Source: Isoperla grammatica (Eukaryota > Arthropoda > Insecta > Plecoptera > Perlodidae). Taken from it: DNA of 64,000 nt. The notes below the pieces were generated by a model, which saw nothing but the letters and a program-made list of their open reading frames with translations, was not told the origin of the DNA and did not search any database. The translations under genes were made by a program, and so were the position numbers. This document shows, one piece after another, positions 29,225-44,400 of the stretch (position 1 is the stretch's first letter; every line of letters starts with the position of its first letter). The stretch covers positions 88,501 to 152,500 of the forward strand of contig OX246747.1 of NCBI GenBank assembly GCA_945910005.1. Reading direction: 5' to 3'.

Positions 29225-32200
29225 GTGTATAGTAGTTACACCCTAACAGTTCTCACGCTGTACTGCTCACACAACCAACCACAATCTGGGCCCCCTCTAC
29301 GTTGCAGCGTGTATAGTAGTTACACCCTAACAGTTCTCACGCTGTACTGCTCACACAACCAACCACAATCTTGCCCCCCTCTACGTTGCAGCGTGTATAG
29401 TAGTTACACCCTAACAGTTCTCACGCTGTACTGCTCACACAACCAACCACAATCTGGGCCCCCCTCTACGTTGCAGCGTGTATAGTAGTTACACCCTAAC
29501 AGTTCTTACGCTGTACTGCTCACACAACCAACCACAATCTGGGCCCCCTCTACGTTGCAGCGTGTATAGTAGTTACACTCTAACAGTTCTCACGCTGTAC
29601 TGCTCACACAACCAACCACAATCTGGCCCCCCTCTACGTTGCAGCGTGTATAGTAGTTACACTCTAACAGTTTTCACGCTGTACTGCTCACACAACCAAC
29701 CACAATCTGGGCCCCCCTCTACGTTGCAGCGTGTATAGTAGTTACACCCTAACAGTTCTCACGCTGTACTGCTCAAACAACCAACCACAATCTGGGCCCC
29801 CCTCTACGTTGCAGCGTGTATAGTAGTTACACCCTAACAGTTCTCACGCTGTACTGCTCACACAACCAAACACAATCTGGGCCCCCCTCTACGTTGCAGC
29901 GTGTATAGTAGTTACACCCTAACAGTTCTCACGCTGTACTGCTCACACAACCAACCACAATCTGGGCCCCCCTCTACGTTGCAGCGTGTATAGTAGTTAC
30001 ACCCTAACAGTTCTCACGCTGTACTGCTCACACAACCAACCACAATCTGGGCCCCCCTCTACGTTGCAGCGTGTATAGTAGTTACACCCTAACAGTTCTC
30101 ACGCTGTACTGCTCACACAACCAACCACAATCTGGGCCCCACTCTACGTTGCAGCGTGTATAGTAGTTACATCCTAACACTTCTCACGCTGTACTGCTCA
30201 CACAACCAACCACAATCTGGGCCCCCTCTACGTTGCAGCGTGTATAGTAGTTGCACCCTAACAGTTCTCACGCTGTACTGCTCACACAACCAACCACAAT
30301 CTGGGCCCCCCTCTACGTTGCAGCGTGTATAGTAGTTACACTCTAACAGTTCTCACGCTGTACTGCTCACACAACCAACCACAATCTGGGCCCCTATCTA
30401 CGATGCAGCGTGTATAGTAGTTACATTCTAACAGTTCTCACGCTGTACTGCTCACACAACCAACCACAATCTGGCCCCCCTCTACGTTGCAGCGTGTATA
30501 GTAGTTACACCCTAACAGTTCTCACGCTGTACTGCTCACACAACCAACCACAATCTGGGCCCCCCTCTACGTTGCAGCGTGTATAGTAGTTACACTCTAA
30601 CAGTTCTCACGCTGTACTGCTCACACAACCAACAACAATCTGGGCCCCCCTCTACGTTGCAGCGTGTATAGTAGTTACACCCTAACAGTTCTCACGCTGT
30701 ACTGCTCACACAACCAACCACAATCTGGGCCCCCTCTACGTTGCAGCGTGTATAGTAGTTACACCCTAACAGTTCTCACGCTGTACTGCTCACACAACCA
30801 ACCACAATCTGGGCCCCCCTCTACGTTGCAGCGTGTATAGTAGTTACACCCTAACAGTTCTCACGCTGTACTGCTCACACAACCAACCACAATCTGGGCC
30901 CCCCTCTACGTTGCAGCGTGTATAGTAGTTCCACCCTAACAGTTCTCACGCTGTACTGCTCACACAACCAACCACAATCTGGGCCCCCCTCTACGTTGCA
31001 GCGTGTATAGTAGTTACACCCTTACAGTTCTCAGGCTGTACTGCTCACACAACCAACCACAATCTGGGCCCCCCTCTACGTTGCAGCGTGTATAGTAGTT
31101 ACACCCTAACAATTCTCACGCTGTACTGCTCACACAACCAACCACAATCTGGGCCCCCCTCTACGTTGCAGCGTGTATAGAAGTTACACCCTAACAGTTC
31201 TCACGCTGTACTGCTCACACAACCAACCACAATCTGGGCCCCCCTCTACGTTGCAGCGTGTATAGTAGTTACACCCTAACAGTTCTCACGCTGTACTGCT
31301 CACACAACCAACCACAATCTGGGCCCCCCTCTACGTTGCAGCGTGTATAGTAGTTACACTCTAACAGTTCTCACGCTGTACTGCTCACACAACCAACCAC
31401 AATCTGGGCCCCCCTCTACGTTGCAGCGTGTATAGTAGTTACACCCTAACAGTTCTCACGCTGTACTGCTCACACAACCAACCACAATCTGGGCCCCCCT
31501 CTACGTTGCAGCGTGTATAGTAGTTACACCCTAACAGTTCTCACGCTGTACTGCTCACACAACCAACCACAATCTGGGCCCCCCCCCTACGTTGCAGCGT
31601 GTATAGTAGTTACACCCTAACAGTTCTCACGCTGTACTGCTCACACAACCAACCACAATCTGGGCCCCCCTCTACGTTGCAGCGTGTATAGTAGTTACAC
31701 CCTAACAGTTCTCACGCTGTACTGCTCACACAACCAACCACAATCTGGGCCCCCCTCTACGTTGCAGCGTGTATAGAAGTAACACTCTAACAGTTCTCAC
31801 GCTGTACTGCTCACACAACCAACCACAATCTGGGCCCCCCTCTACGTTGCAGCGTGTATAGTAGTTACACTCTAACAGTTCTCACGCTGTACTGCTCACA
31901 CAACCAACCACAATCTGGGCCCCCCTCTACGTTGCAGCGTGTATAGTAGTTACACCCTAACAGTTCTCACGCTGTACTGCTCACACAACCAACCACAATC
32001 TGGGCCCCCTCTACGTTGCAGCGTGTATAGTAGTTACACCCTAACAGTTCTCACGCTGTACTGCTCACACAACCAACCACAATCTGGGCCCCCCTCTACG
32101 TTGCAGCGTGTATAGTAGTTACACCCTAACAGTTCTCACGCTGTACTGCTCACACAACCAACCACAATCTGGGCCCCCCTCTACGTTGCAGCGTGTATAG

Positions 32201-33977
32201 TAGTTACACCCTAACAGTTCTCACGCTGTACTGCTCACACAACCAACCAGAATCTGGGCCCCCCTCTACGTTGCAGCGTGTATAGTAGTTACACTCTAAC
32301 AGTTCTCACGCTGTACTGCACACACAACCAACCACAATCTGGGCCCCCCCTCTACGTTGCAGCGTGTATAGTAGTTACACTCTAACAGTTCTCACGCTGT
32401 ACTGCTCACACAACTAACCACAATCTGGGCCCCCCTCTACGTTGCAGCGTGTATAGTAGTTACACTCTAACAGTTCTCACGCTTTACTGCTCACACAACC
32501 AACCACAATCTGGGCCCCCCCTCTACGTTGCAGCGTGTATAGTAGTTACACTCTAACAGTTCTCACGTTGTACTGCTCACACAACCAACCACAATCTCGG
32601 CCCCCCCTCTACGTTGCAGCGTGTATAGTAGTTACACTCTAACAGTTCTCACGCTGTACTGCTCACACAACCAACCACAATCTGGGCCCCCCTTCTACGT
32701 TGCAGCGTGTATAGTAGTTACACTCTAACAGTTCTCACGCTGTACTGCTCACACAACCAACCACAATCTGGGCCCCCCTCTACGTTGCAGCGTGTAAAGA
32801 AGTTACACTCTAACAGTTCTCACGCTGTACTGCTCACACAACCAACCACAATCTGGGCCCCCCTCTACGTTGCAGCGTGTATAGTAGTTACACCCTAACA
32901 GTTCTCACGCTGTACTGCTCACACAACCAACCACAATCTGGGCCCCCCCTCTACGTTGCAGCGTGTATAGTAGTTACACTCTAACAGTTCTCACGCTGTA
33001 CTGCTCACACAACCAACCACAATCTGGGCCCCCCTCTACGTTGCAGCGTGTATAGTAGTTACACTCTAACAGTTCTCACGCTGTACTGCTCACACAACCA
33101 ACCACAATCTGGGCCCCCCTCTACGTTGCAGCGTGTATAGTAGTTACACCCTAACAGTTCTCACGCTGTACTGCTCACACAACCAACCACAATCTGGGCC
33201 TCCCTCTACGTTGCAGCGTGTATAGTAGTTACACCCTAACAGTTCTCACGCTGTACTGCTAACACAACCAACCACAATCTGGCCCCCCTCTACGTTGCAG
33301 CGTGTATAGTAGTTACACTCTAACAGTTCTCACGCTGTACTGCTCACACAACCAACCACAATCTGCGCCCCCCTCTACGTTGCAGCGTGTATAGTAGTTA
33401 CACCCTAACAGTTCTCACGCTGTACTGCTCACACAACCAACCACAATCTAGGCCCCCCTCTACGTTGCAGCTTGTATAGTAGTTACACCCTAACAGTTCT
33501 CACGCTGTACTGCTCACACAACCAACCACAATCTGGGCCCCCCTCTACGTTGCAGCGTGTATAGTAGTTACACCCTAACATTTCTCACGCTGTACTGCTC
33601 ACACAACCAACCACAATCTGGGTCCCCTCTACGTTGCAGCGTGTATAGTAGTTACACCCTAAATGTTCTCACGCTGTACTGCTCACACAACCAACCACAA
33701 TCTGGGTCTTCTCTACGTTGCAGCGTGTATAGTAGTTACACTCTAACAGTTCTCACGCTGTACTGCTCACACAACCAACCACAATCTGGGCCCCCCTCTA
33801 AGTTGCAGCGTGTATAGTAGTTACACTCTAACAATTCTCACGCTGTACTGCTCACACAACCAACCACAATCTGGGCCCCTCTACGTTGCAGCGTGTATAG
33901 TAGTTACACTCTAACAGTTCTCACGCTGTACTGCTCACACAACCAACCACAATCTGGGCCCCCCTCTACGTTGCAGC
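29225..33977 (+). repeat. Higher-order repeat cycle, 4753 bp (about 56 monomers)
   Basis: This is the next passage of the same marker series, and is perhaps the cleanest in the window. It adds markers missing or reduced in the previous cycle: CATTCTAAC near 30423, CAACAACAATC near 30632, CCCTTACAG with TCTCAGG near 31020, and a monomer whose C-run continues straight into TACG near 31580. The GTGTAAAGAAG block is single here (32707-32898), as is the GGGTCCCC block (33557-33817). One monomer near 32690 has CCTTCTACG, a rare variant shared with 58393 in the related block to the right. Confidence 0.78.
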
Positions 33978-36900
33978 GTGTATAGTAGTTACACCCTAAC
34001 AGTTCTCACGCTGTACTGCTCACACAACCAACCACAATCTGGGCCCCCTCTACGTTGCAGCGTGTATAGTAGTTACACCTTAACAGTTCTCACGCTGTAC
34101 TGCTCACACAACCAACCACAATCTTGCCCCCCTCTACGTTGCAGCGTGTATAGTAGTTACACCCTAACAGTTCTCACGCTGTACTGCTCACACAACCAAC
34201 CACAATCTGGGCCCCCCTCTACGTTGCAGCGTGTATAGTAGTTACACCCTAACAGTTCTTACGCTGTACTGCTCACACAACCAACCACAATCTGGGCCCC
34301 CTCTACGTTGCAGCGTGTATAGTAGTTACACTCTAACAGTTCTCACGCTGTACTGCTCACACAACCAACCACAATCTGGCCCCCCTCTACGTTGCAGCGT
34401 GTATAGTAGTTACACTCTAACAGTTTTCACGCTGTACTGCTCACACAACCAACCACAATCTGGGCCCCCCTCTACGTTGCAGCGTGTATAGTAGTTACAC
34501 CCTAACAGTTCTCACGCTGTACTGCTCAAACAACCAACCACAATCTGGGCCCCCCTCTACGTTGCAGCGTGTATAGTAGTTACACCCTAACAGTTCTCAC
34601 GCTGTACTGCTCACACAACCAAACACAATCTGGGCCCCCCTCTACGTTGCAGCGTGTATAGTAGTTACACCCTAACAGTTCTCACGCTGTACTGCTCACA
34701 CAACCAACCACAATCTGGGCCCCCCTCTACGTTGCAGCGTGTATAGTAGTTACACCCTAACAGTTCTCACGCTGTACTGCTCACACAACCAACCACAATC
34801 TGGGCCCCCCTCTACGTTGCAGCGTGTATAGTAGTTACACCCTAACAGTTCTCACGCTGTACTGCTCACACAACCAACCACAATCTGGGCCCCACTCTAC
34901 GTTGCAGCGTGTATAGTAGTTACATCCTAACACTTCTCACGCTGTACTGCTCACACAACCAACCACAATCTGGGCCCCCTCAACGTTGCAGCGTGTATAG
35001 TAGTTGCACCCTAACAGTTCTCACGCTGTACTGCTCACACAACCAACCACAATCTGGGCCCCCCTCTACGTTGCAGCGTGTATAGTAGTTACACTCTAAC
35101 AGTTCTCACGCTGTACTGCTCACACAACCAACCACAATCTGGGCCCCTATCTACGATGCAGCGTGTATAGTAGTTACACTCTAACAGTTCTCACGCTGTA
35201 CTGCTCACACAACCAACCACAATCTGGGCCCCTCTCTACGTTGCAGCGTGTATAGTAGTTACATTCTAACAGTTCTCACGCTGTACTGCTCACACAACCA
35301 ACCACAATCTGGCCCCCCTCTACGTTGCAGCGTGTATAGTAGTTACACCCTAACAGTTCTCACGCTGTACTGCTCACACAACCAACCACAATCTGGGCCC
35401 CCCTCTACGTTGCAGCGTGTATAGTAGTTACACTCTAACAGTTCTCACGCTGTACTGCTCACACAACCAACAACAATCTGGGCCCCCCTCTACGTTGCAG
35501 CGTGTATAGTAGTTACACCCTAACAGTTCTCACGCTGTACTGCTCACACAACCAACCACAATCTGGGCCCCCTCTACGTTGCAGCGTGTAAAGTAGTTAC
35601 ACCCTAACAGTTCTCACGCTGTACTGCTCACACAACCAACCACAATCTGGGCCCCCCTCTACGTTGCAGCGTGTATAGTAGTTACACCCTAACAGTTCTC
35701 ACGCTGTACTGCTCACACAACCAACCACAATCTGGGCCCCCCTCTACGTTGCAGCGTGTATAGTAGTTCCACCCTAACAGTTCTCACGCTGTACTGCTCA
35801 CACAACCAACCACAATCGTGGCCCCCCTCTACGTTGCAGCGTGTATAGTAGTTACACCCTTACAGTTCTCAGGCTGTACTGCTCACACAACCAACCACAA
35901 TCTGGGCCCCCCTCTACGTTGCAGCGTGTATAGTAGTTACACCCTAACAATTCTCACGCTGTACTGCTCACACAACCAACCACAATCTGGGCCCCCCTTT
36001 ACGTTGCAGCGTGTATAGTAGTTACACCCTTACAGTTCTCACGCTGTACTGCTCACACAACCAATCACAATCTCGGCCCCCCTCTACGTTGCAGCGTGTA
36101 TAGTAAATACACTCTAACAGTTCTCACGCTGTACTGCTCACACAGCCAACCACAATCTGGGCCCCCCTCTACGTTGCAGCGTCTATAGTAGTTCCACCCT
36201 AACAGTTCTCACGCTGTACTGCTCACACAACCAACCACAATCTGGGCCCCCCTCTACGTTGCAGCGTGTATAGTAGTTCCACCCTAACAGTTCTCACGCT
36301 GTACTGCTCACACAACCAACCACAATCTGGGCCCCCCTCTACGTTGCAGCGTGTATAGTAGTTCCACCCTAACAGTTGTCACGCTGTACTGCTCACACAG
36401 CCAACCACAATCTGGGCCCCCTCTACGTTGCAGCTTGTATAGTAGTTACACTCTAACAGTTCTCAGGCTGTACTGCTCACACAACCAACCACAATCTGGG
36501 CCCCCTTCTACGTTGCAGCGTGTATAGTAGTTACACTCTAACAGTTCTCACGCTGTACTGCTCACACAACCAACCACAATCTGGGCCCCCCTCTACGTTG
36601 CAGCGTGTATAGTAGTTACACCCTAACAGTTCTCACGCTGTACTGCTCACACAACCAACCACAATCTGGGCCCCCCTCTACGTTGCAGCGTGTATAGTAG
36701 TTACACCCTAACAGTTCTCACGCTGTACTGCTCACACAACCAACCACAATCTGGGCCCCCTCTACGTTGCAGCGTGTATAGTAGTTACACTCTAACAGTT
36801 TTCACGCTGTACTGCTCACACAACCAACCACAATCTGGGCCCCCCTCTACGTTGCAGCGTGTATAGTAGTTACACCCTAACAGTTCTCACGCTGTACTGC

Positions 36901-37680
36901 TCACACAACCAACCACAATCTGGGCCCCCCTCTACGTTGCAGCGTGTATAGTAGTTACACCCTTACAGTTCTCACGCTGTACTGCTCACACAACCAACCA
37001 CAATCTGGGCCCCCTCTACGTTGCAGCGTGTATAGTAGTTACACCCTAACAGTTCTCACGCTGTACTGCTCACACAACCAACCACAATCTGGGCCCCCTC
37101 TACGTTGCAGCGTGTATAGTAGTTGCACCCTAACAGTTCTCACGCTGTACTGCTCACACAACCAACCACAATCTAAGCCCCCCTCTACGTTGCAGCGTGT
37201 ATAGTAGTTACACTCTAACAGTTCTCACGCTGTACTGCTCACACAACCACCACAATCTGGGCCCCCGTCTACGTTGCAGCGTGTATAGTAGTTACACTCT
37301 AACAGTTCTCACGCTGTACTGCTCACACAACCAACCACAATCTGGGCCTCCTCTACGTTGCAGCGTGTATAGTAGTTACACCCTAACAGTTCTCACGCTG
37401 TACTGCTCACACAACCAACCACAATCTGGGCCCCCCTCTACGTTGCAGCGTGTATAGTAGTTACACCCTAACAGTTCTCACGCTGTACTGCTCACACAAC
37501 CAACCACAATCTGGGCCCCCCTCTACGTTGCAGCGTGTAGAGTAGTTACACTCTAACAGTTCTCACGCTGTACTGCTCACACAACCAACCACAATCTGGG
37601 CCCCCCTCTACGTTGCAGCGTGTATAGTAGTTACACCCTAACAGTTCTCACGCTGTACTGCTCACACAACCAACCACAAT
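33850..37680 (+). repeat. About 3.8-kb direct tandem duplication, copy A
   Basis: The interval corresponds base for base by its markers to 37681-41410. The offset is 3810 bp at the ATCTTGCCC block (33978 and 37788) and at CTCAACG (34981 and 38791), then 3725 bp at GTGTAAAGTAG, GTAAATACAC (36101 and 39826), the block at 36944 and 40669, and GTGTAGAGTAG (near 37534 and 41259). The 85-bp drop in offset is explained by one extra monomer in this copy at about 35161-35245, directly after CTATCTACGATG. Several of these variants (GTAGAGTAG for example) were seen only in this pair, which suggests a recent event. Confidence 0.88.
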
Positions 37681-40600
37681 CTGGGCCCCTCTACGTTGCA
37701 GCGTGTATAGTAGTTACACTCTAACAGTTCTCACGCTGTACTGCTCACACAACCAACCACAATCTGGGCCCCCCTCTACGTTGCAGCGTGTATAGTAGTT
37801 ACACCCTAACAGTTCTCACGCTGTACTGCTCACACAACCAACCACAATCTGGGCCCCCTCTACGTTGCAGCGTGTATAGTAGTTACACCTTAACAGTTCT
37901 CACGCTGTACTGCTCACACAACCAACCACAATCTTGCCCCCCTCTACGTTGCAGCGTGTATAGTAGTTACACCCTAACAGTTCTCACGCTGTACTGCTCA
38001 CACAACCAACCACAATCTGGGCCCCCCTCTACGTTGCAGCGTGTATAGTAGTTACACCCTAACAGTTCTTACGCTGTACTGCTCACACAACCAACCACAA
38101 TCTGGGCCCCCTCTACGTTGCAGCGTGTATAGTAGTTACACTCTAACAGTTCTCACGCTGTACTGCTCACACAACCAACCACAATCTGGCCCCCCTCTAC
38201 GTTGCAGCGTGTATAGTAGTTACACTCTAACAGTTTTCACGCTGTACTGCTCACACAACCAACCACAATCTGGGCCCCCCTCTACGTTGCAGCGTGTATA
38301 GTAGTTACACCCTAACAGTTCTCACGCTGTACTGCTCAAACAACCAACCACAATCTGGGCCCCCCTCTACGTTGCAGCGTGTATAGTAGTTACACCCTAA
38401 CAGTTCTCACGCTGTACTGCTCACACAACCAAACACAATCTGGGCCCCCCTCTACGTTGCAGCGTGTATAGTAGTTACACCCTAACAGTTCTCACGCTGT
38501 ACTGCTCACACAACCAACCACAATCTGGGCCCCCCTCTACGTTGCAGCGTGTATAGTAGTTACACCCTAACAGTTCTCACGCTGTACTGCTCACACAACC
38601 AACCACAATCTGGGCCCCCCTCTACGTTGCAGCGTGTATAGTAGTTACACCCTAACAGTTCTCACGCTGTACTGCTCACACAACCAACCACAATCTGGGC
38701 CCCACTCTACGTTGCAGCGTGTATAGTAGTTACATCCTAACACTTCTCACGCTGTACTGCTCACACAACCAACCACAATCTGGGCCCCCTCAACGTTGCA
38801 GCGTGTATAGTAGTTGCACCCTAACAGTTCTCACGCTGTACTGCTCACACAACCAACCACAATCTGGGCCCCCCTCTACGTTGCAGCGTGTATAGTAGTT
38901 ACACTCTAACAGTTCTCACGCTGTACTGCTCACACAACCAACCACAATCTGGGCCCCTATCTACGATGCAGCGTGTATAGTAGTTACATTCTAACAGTTC
39001 TCACGCTGTACTGCTCACACAACCAACCACAATCTGGCCCCCCTCTACGTTGCAGCGTGTATAGTAGTTACACCCTAACAGTTCTCACGCTGTACTGCTC
39101 ACACAACCAACCACAATCTGGGCCCCCCTCTACGTTGCAGCGTGTATAGTAGTTACACTCTAACAGTTCTCACGCTGTACTGCTCACACAACCAACAACA
39201 ATCTGGGCCCCCCTCTACGTTGCAGCGTGTATAGTAGTTACACCCTAACAGTTCTCACGCTGTACTGCTCACACAACCAACCACAATCTGGGCCCCCTCT
39301 ACGTTGCAGCGTGTAAAGTAGTTACACCCTAACAGTTCTCACGCTGTACTGCTCACACAACCAACCACAATCTGGGCCCCCCTCTACGTTGCAGCGTGTA
39401 TAGTAGTTACACCCTAACAGTTCTCACGCTGTACTGCTCACACAACCAACCACAATCTGGGCCCCCCTCTACGTTGCAGCGTGTATAGTAGTTCCACCCT
39501 AACAGTTCTCACGCTGTACTGCTCACACAACCAACCACAATCTGGGCCCCCCTCTACGTTGCAGCGTGTATAGTAGTTACACCCTTACAGTTCTCAGGCT
39601 GTACTGCTCACACAACCAACCACAATCTGGGCCCCCCTCTACGTTGCAGCGTGTATAGTAGTTACACCCTAACAATTCTCACGCTGTACTGCTCACACAA
39701 CCAACCACAATCTGGGCCCCCCTTTACGTTGCAGCGTGTATAGTAGTTACACCCTTACAGTTCTCACGCTGTACTGCTCACACAACCAATCACAATCTCG
39801 GCCCCCCTCTACGTTGCAGCGTGTATAGTAAATACACTCTAACAGTTCTCACGCTGTACTGCTCACACAGCCAACCACAATCTGGGCCCCCCTCTACGTT
39901 GCAGCGTCTATAGTAGTTCCACCCTAACAGTTCTCACGCTGTACTGCTCACACAACCAACCACAATCTGGGCCCCCCTCTACGTTGCAGCGTGTATAGTA
40001 GTTCCACCCTAACAGTTCTCACGCTGTACTGCTCACACAACCAACCACAATCTGGGCCCCCCTCTACGTTGCAGCGTGTATAGTAGTTCCACCCTAACAG
40101 TTGTCACGCTGTACTGCTCACACAGCCAACCACAATCTGGGCCCCCTCTACGTTGCAGCTTGTATAGTAGTTACACTCTAACAGTTCTCAGGCTGTACTG
40201 CTCACACAACCAACCACAATCTGGGCCCCCTTCTACGTTGCAGCGTGTATAGTAGTTACACTCTAACAGTTCTCACGCTGTACTGCTCACACAACCAACC
40301 ACAATCTGGGCCCCCCTCTACGTTGCAGCGTGTATAGTAGTTACACCCTAACAGTTCTCACGCTGTACTGCTCACACAACCAACCACAATCTGGGCCCCC
40401 CTCTACGTTGCAGCGTGTATAGTAGTTACACCCTAACAGTTCTCACGCTGTACTGCTCACACAACCAACCACAATCTGGGCCCCCTCTACGTTGCAGCGT
40501 GTATAGTAGTTACACTCTAACAGTTTTCACGCTGTACTGCTCACACAACCAACCACAATCTGGGCCCCCCTCTACGTTGCAGCGTGTATAGTAGTTACAC

Positions 40601-41410
40601 CCTAACAGTTCTCACGCTGTACTGCTCACACAACCAACCACAATCTGGGCCCCCCTCTACGTTGCAGCGTGTATAGTAGTTACACCCTTACAGTTCTCAC
40701 GCTGTACTGCTCACACAACCAACCACAATCTGGGCCCCCTCTACGTTGCAGCGTGTATAGTAGTTACACCCTAACAGTTCTCACGCTGTACTGCTCACAC
40801 AACCAACCACAATCTGGGCCCCCTCTACGTTGCAGCGTGTATAGTAGTTGCACCCTAACAGTTCTCACGCTGTACTGCTCACACAACCAACCACAATCTA
40901 AGCCCCCCTCTACGTTGCAGCGTGTATAGTAGTTACACTCTAACAGTTCTCACGCTGTACTGCTCACACAACCACCACAATCTGGGCCCCCGTCTACGTT
41001 GCAGCGTGTATAGTAGTTACACTCTAACAGTTCTCACGCTGTACTGCTCACACAACCAACCACAATCTGGGCCTCCTCTACGTTGCAGCGTGTATAGTAG
41101 TTACACCCTAACAGTTCTCACGCTGTACTGCTCACACAACCAACCACAATCTGGGCCCCCCTCTACGTTGCAGCGTGTATAGTAGTTACACCCTAACAGT
41201 TCTCACGCTGTACTGCTCACACAACCAACCACAATCTGGGCCCCCCTCTACGTTGCAGCGTGTAGAGTAGTTACACTCTAACAGTTCTCACGCTGTACTG
41301 CTCACACAACCAACCACAATCTGGGCCCCCCTCTACGTTGCAGCGTGTATAGTAGTTACACCCTAACAGTTCTCACGCTGTACTGCTCACACAACCAACC
41401 ACAATCTGGG
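37681..41410 (+). repeat. About 3.7-kb direct tandem duplication, copy B
   Basis: This is the second member of the pair and begins where copy A ends. It opens with the short GGGCCCCTCT monomer at about 37681 and repeats the copy A markers through GTAGAGTAG near 41259. After about 41410 the sequence turns into plain 85-bp monomers instead of repeating the cycle a third time. It lacks the extra monomer found in copy A. It includes the ATCTTGCCC block (37788-38301) and the TTGCACC, ATCTAAGCC and AACCACCAC block (40669-41182). Confidence 0.88.
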
Positions 41411-44400
41411 CCCCCCTCTACGTTGCAGCGTGTATAGTAGTTACACTCTAACAGTTCTCACGCTGTACTGCTCACACAACCAACCACAATCTGGGCCCCC
41501 CTCTACGTTGCAGCGTGTATAGTAGTTACACCCTAACAGTTCTCACGCTGTACTGCTCACACAACCAACCACAATCTGGGCCCCCCTCTACGTTGCAGCG
41601 TGTATAGTAGTTACACCCTAACAGTTCTCACGCTGTACTGCTCACACAACCAACCACAATCTGGGCCCCCCTCTACGTTGCAGCGTGTATAGTAGTTACA
41701 CTCTAACAGTTCTCACGCTGTACTGCTCACACAACCAACCACAATCTGGGCCCCCCTCTACGTTGCAGCGTGTATAGTAGTTACAACCTAACAGTTCTCA
41801 CGCTGTACTGCTCACACAACCAACCACAATCTGGGCCCCCCTCTACGTTGCAGCGTGTATAGTAGTTACACCCTAACAGTTCTCACGCTGTACTGCTCAC
41901 ACAGCCAACCACAATCTGGGCCCCCCTCTACGTTGCAGCGTGTATAGTAGTTACACCCTAACAGTTCTCACGCTGTACTGCTCACACAACCAACCACAAT
42001 CTGGGCCCCCCTCTACGTTGCAGCGTGTATAGTAGTTACACTCTAACAGTTCTCAGGCTGTACTGCTCACACAACCAACCACAATCTGGGCCCCCCTCTA
42101 CGTTGCAGCGTGTATAGTAGTTACACTCTAACAGTTCTCACGCTGTACTGCTCACACAACCAACCACAATCTGGGCCCCCCTCTACGTTGCAGCGTGTAT
42201 AGTAGTTACACTCTAACAGTTCTCACGCTGTACTGCTCACACAACCAACCACAATCTGGGCCCCCCTCTACGTTGCAGCGTGTATAGTAGTTACACCCTA
42301 ACAGTTCTCACGCTGTACTGCTCACACAACCAACCACAATCTGGGCCCCCCTCTACGTTGCAGCGTGTATAGTAGTTACACTCTAACAGTTCTCACGCTG
42401 TACTGCTCACACAACCAACCACAATCTGGGCCCCCTCTACGTTGCAGCGTGTATAGTAGTTACACCCTAACAGTTCTCACGCTGTACTGCCCACACAACC
42501 AACCACAATCTGGGCCCCCCTCTACGTTGCAGCGTGTATAGTAGTTACACTCTAACAGTTCTCACGCTGTACTGCTCACACAACCAACCACAATCTGGGC
42601 CCCCCTCTACGTTGCAGCGTGTATAGTAGTTACACCCTAACAGTTCTCACGCTGTACTGCTCACACAACCAACCACAATCTGGGCCCCCCTCTACGTTGC
42701 AGCGTGTATAGTAGTTACACCCTAACAGTTCTCACGCTGTACTGCTCACACAGCCAACCACAATCTGGGCCCCCCTCTACGTTGCAGCGTGTATAGTAGT
42801 GACACTCTAACAGTTCTCACGCTGTACTGCTCACACAACCAACCACAATCTGGGCCCCCCTCTACGTTGCAGCGTGTATAGTAGTTACACTCTAACAGTT
42901 CTCACGCTGTACTGCTCACACAACCAACCACAATCTGGGCCCCCCTCTACGTTGCAGCGTGTGTAGTAGTTACACCCTAACAGTTCTCACGCTGTACTGC
43001 TCACACAACCAACCACAATCTGGGCCCCCCTCTACGTTGCAGCGTGTATAGTAGTTACACCCTAACAGTTCTCACGCTGTACTGCTCACACAGCCAACCA
43101 CAATCTGGGCCCCCCTCTACGTTGCAGCGTGTATAGTAGTTACACCCTAACAGTTCTCACGCTGTACTGCTCACACAACCAACCACAATCTGGGCCCCCC
43201 TCTACGTTGCAGCGTGTATAGTAGTTACACTCTAACAGTTCTCACGCTGTACTGCTCACACAGCCAACCACAATCTGGGCCCCCCTCTACGTTGCAGCGT
43301 GTATAGTAGTTACACTCTAACAGTTCTCACGCTGTACTGCTCACACAACCAACCACAATCTGGGCCCCCCTCTACGTTGCAGCGTGTATAGTAGTTACAC
43401 CCTAACAGTTCTCACGCTGTACTGCTCACACAACCAACCACAATCTGGGCCCCCCTCTACGTTGCAGCGTGTATAGTAGTTACACTCTAACAGTTCTCAC
43501 GCTGTACTGCTCACACAACCAACCACAATCTGGGCCCCCCTCTACGTTGCAGCGTGTAAAGTAGTTACACTCTAACAGTTCTCACGCTGTACTGCTCACA
43601 CAACCTACCACAATCTGGTCCCCCTCTACGTTGCAGCGTGTATAGTAGTTACACCCTAACAGTTCTCACGCTGTACTGCTCACACAACCACCACAATCTG
43701 GGCCCCCTCTACGTTGCAGCGTGTATAGTAGTTACACCCTAACAGTTCTCACGCTGTACTGCTCACACAACCAACCACAATCTGGGCCCCCCTCTACGTT
43801 GCAGCGTGTATAGTAGTTACACCCTAACAGTTCTCACGCTGTACTGCTCACACAACCACCACAATCTGGGCCCCCTCTACGTTGCAGCGTGTATAGTAGT
43901 TACACCCTAACAGTTCTCACGCTGTACTGCTCACACAACCACCACAATCTGGGCCCCCTCTACGTTGCAGCGTGTATAGTAGCTACACCCTAACAGTTCT
44001 CACGCTGTACTGCTCACACAACCAACCACAATCTGGGCCCCCCTCTACGTTGCAGCGTGTATAGTAGTTACACCCTAACAGTTCTCACGCTGTACTGCAC
44101 ACACAACCAACCACAATCTGGGCCCCCCTCTACGTTGCAGCGTGTATAGTAGTTACACTCTAACAGTTCTCACGCTGTACTGCTCACACAACCAACCACA
44201 ATCTGGGCCCCCCTCTACGTTGCAGCGTGTATAGTAGTTATACACTTACAGTTCTCACGCTGTACTGCTCACACAACCAACCACAATCTGGGCCCCCCTC
44301 TACGTTGCAGCGTGTATAGTAGTTACACTCTAACAGTTCTCACGCTGTACTGCTCACACAACCAACCACAATCTGGGCCCCCCTCTACGTTGCAGCGTGT

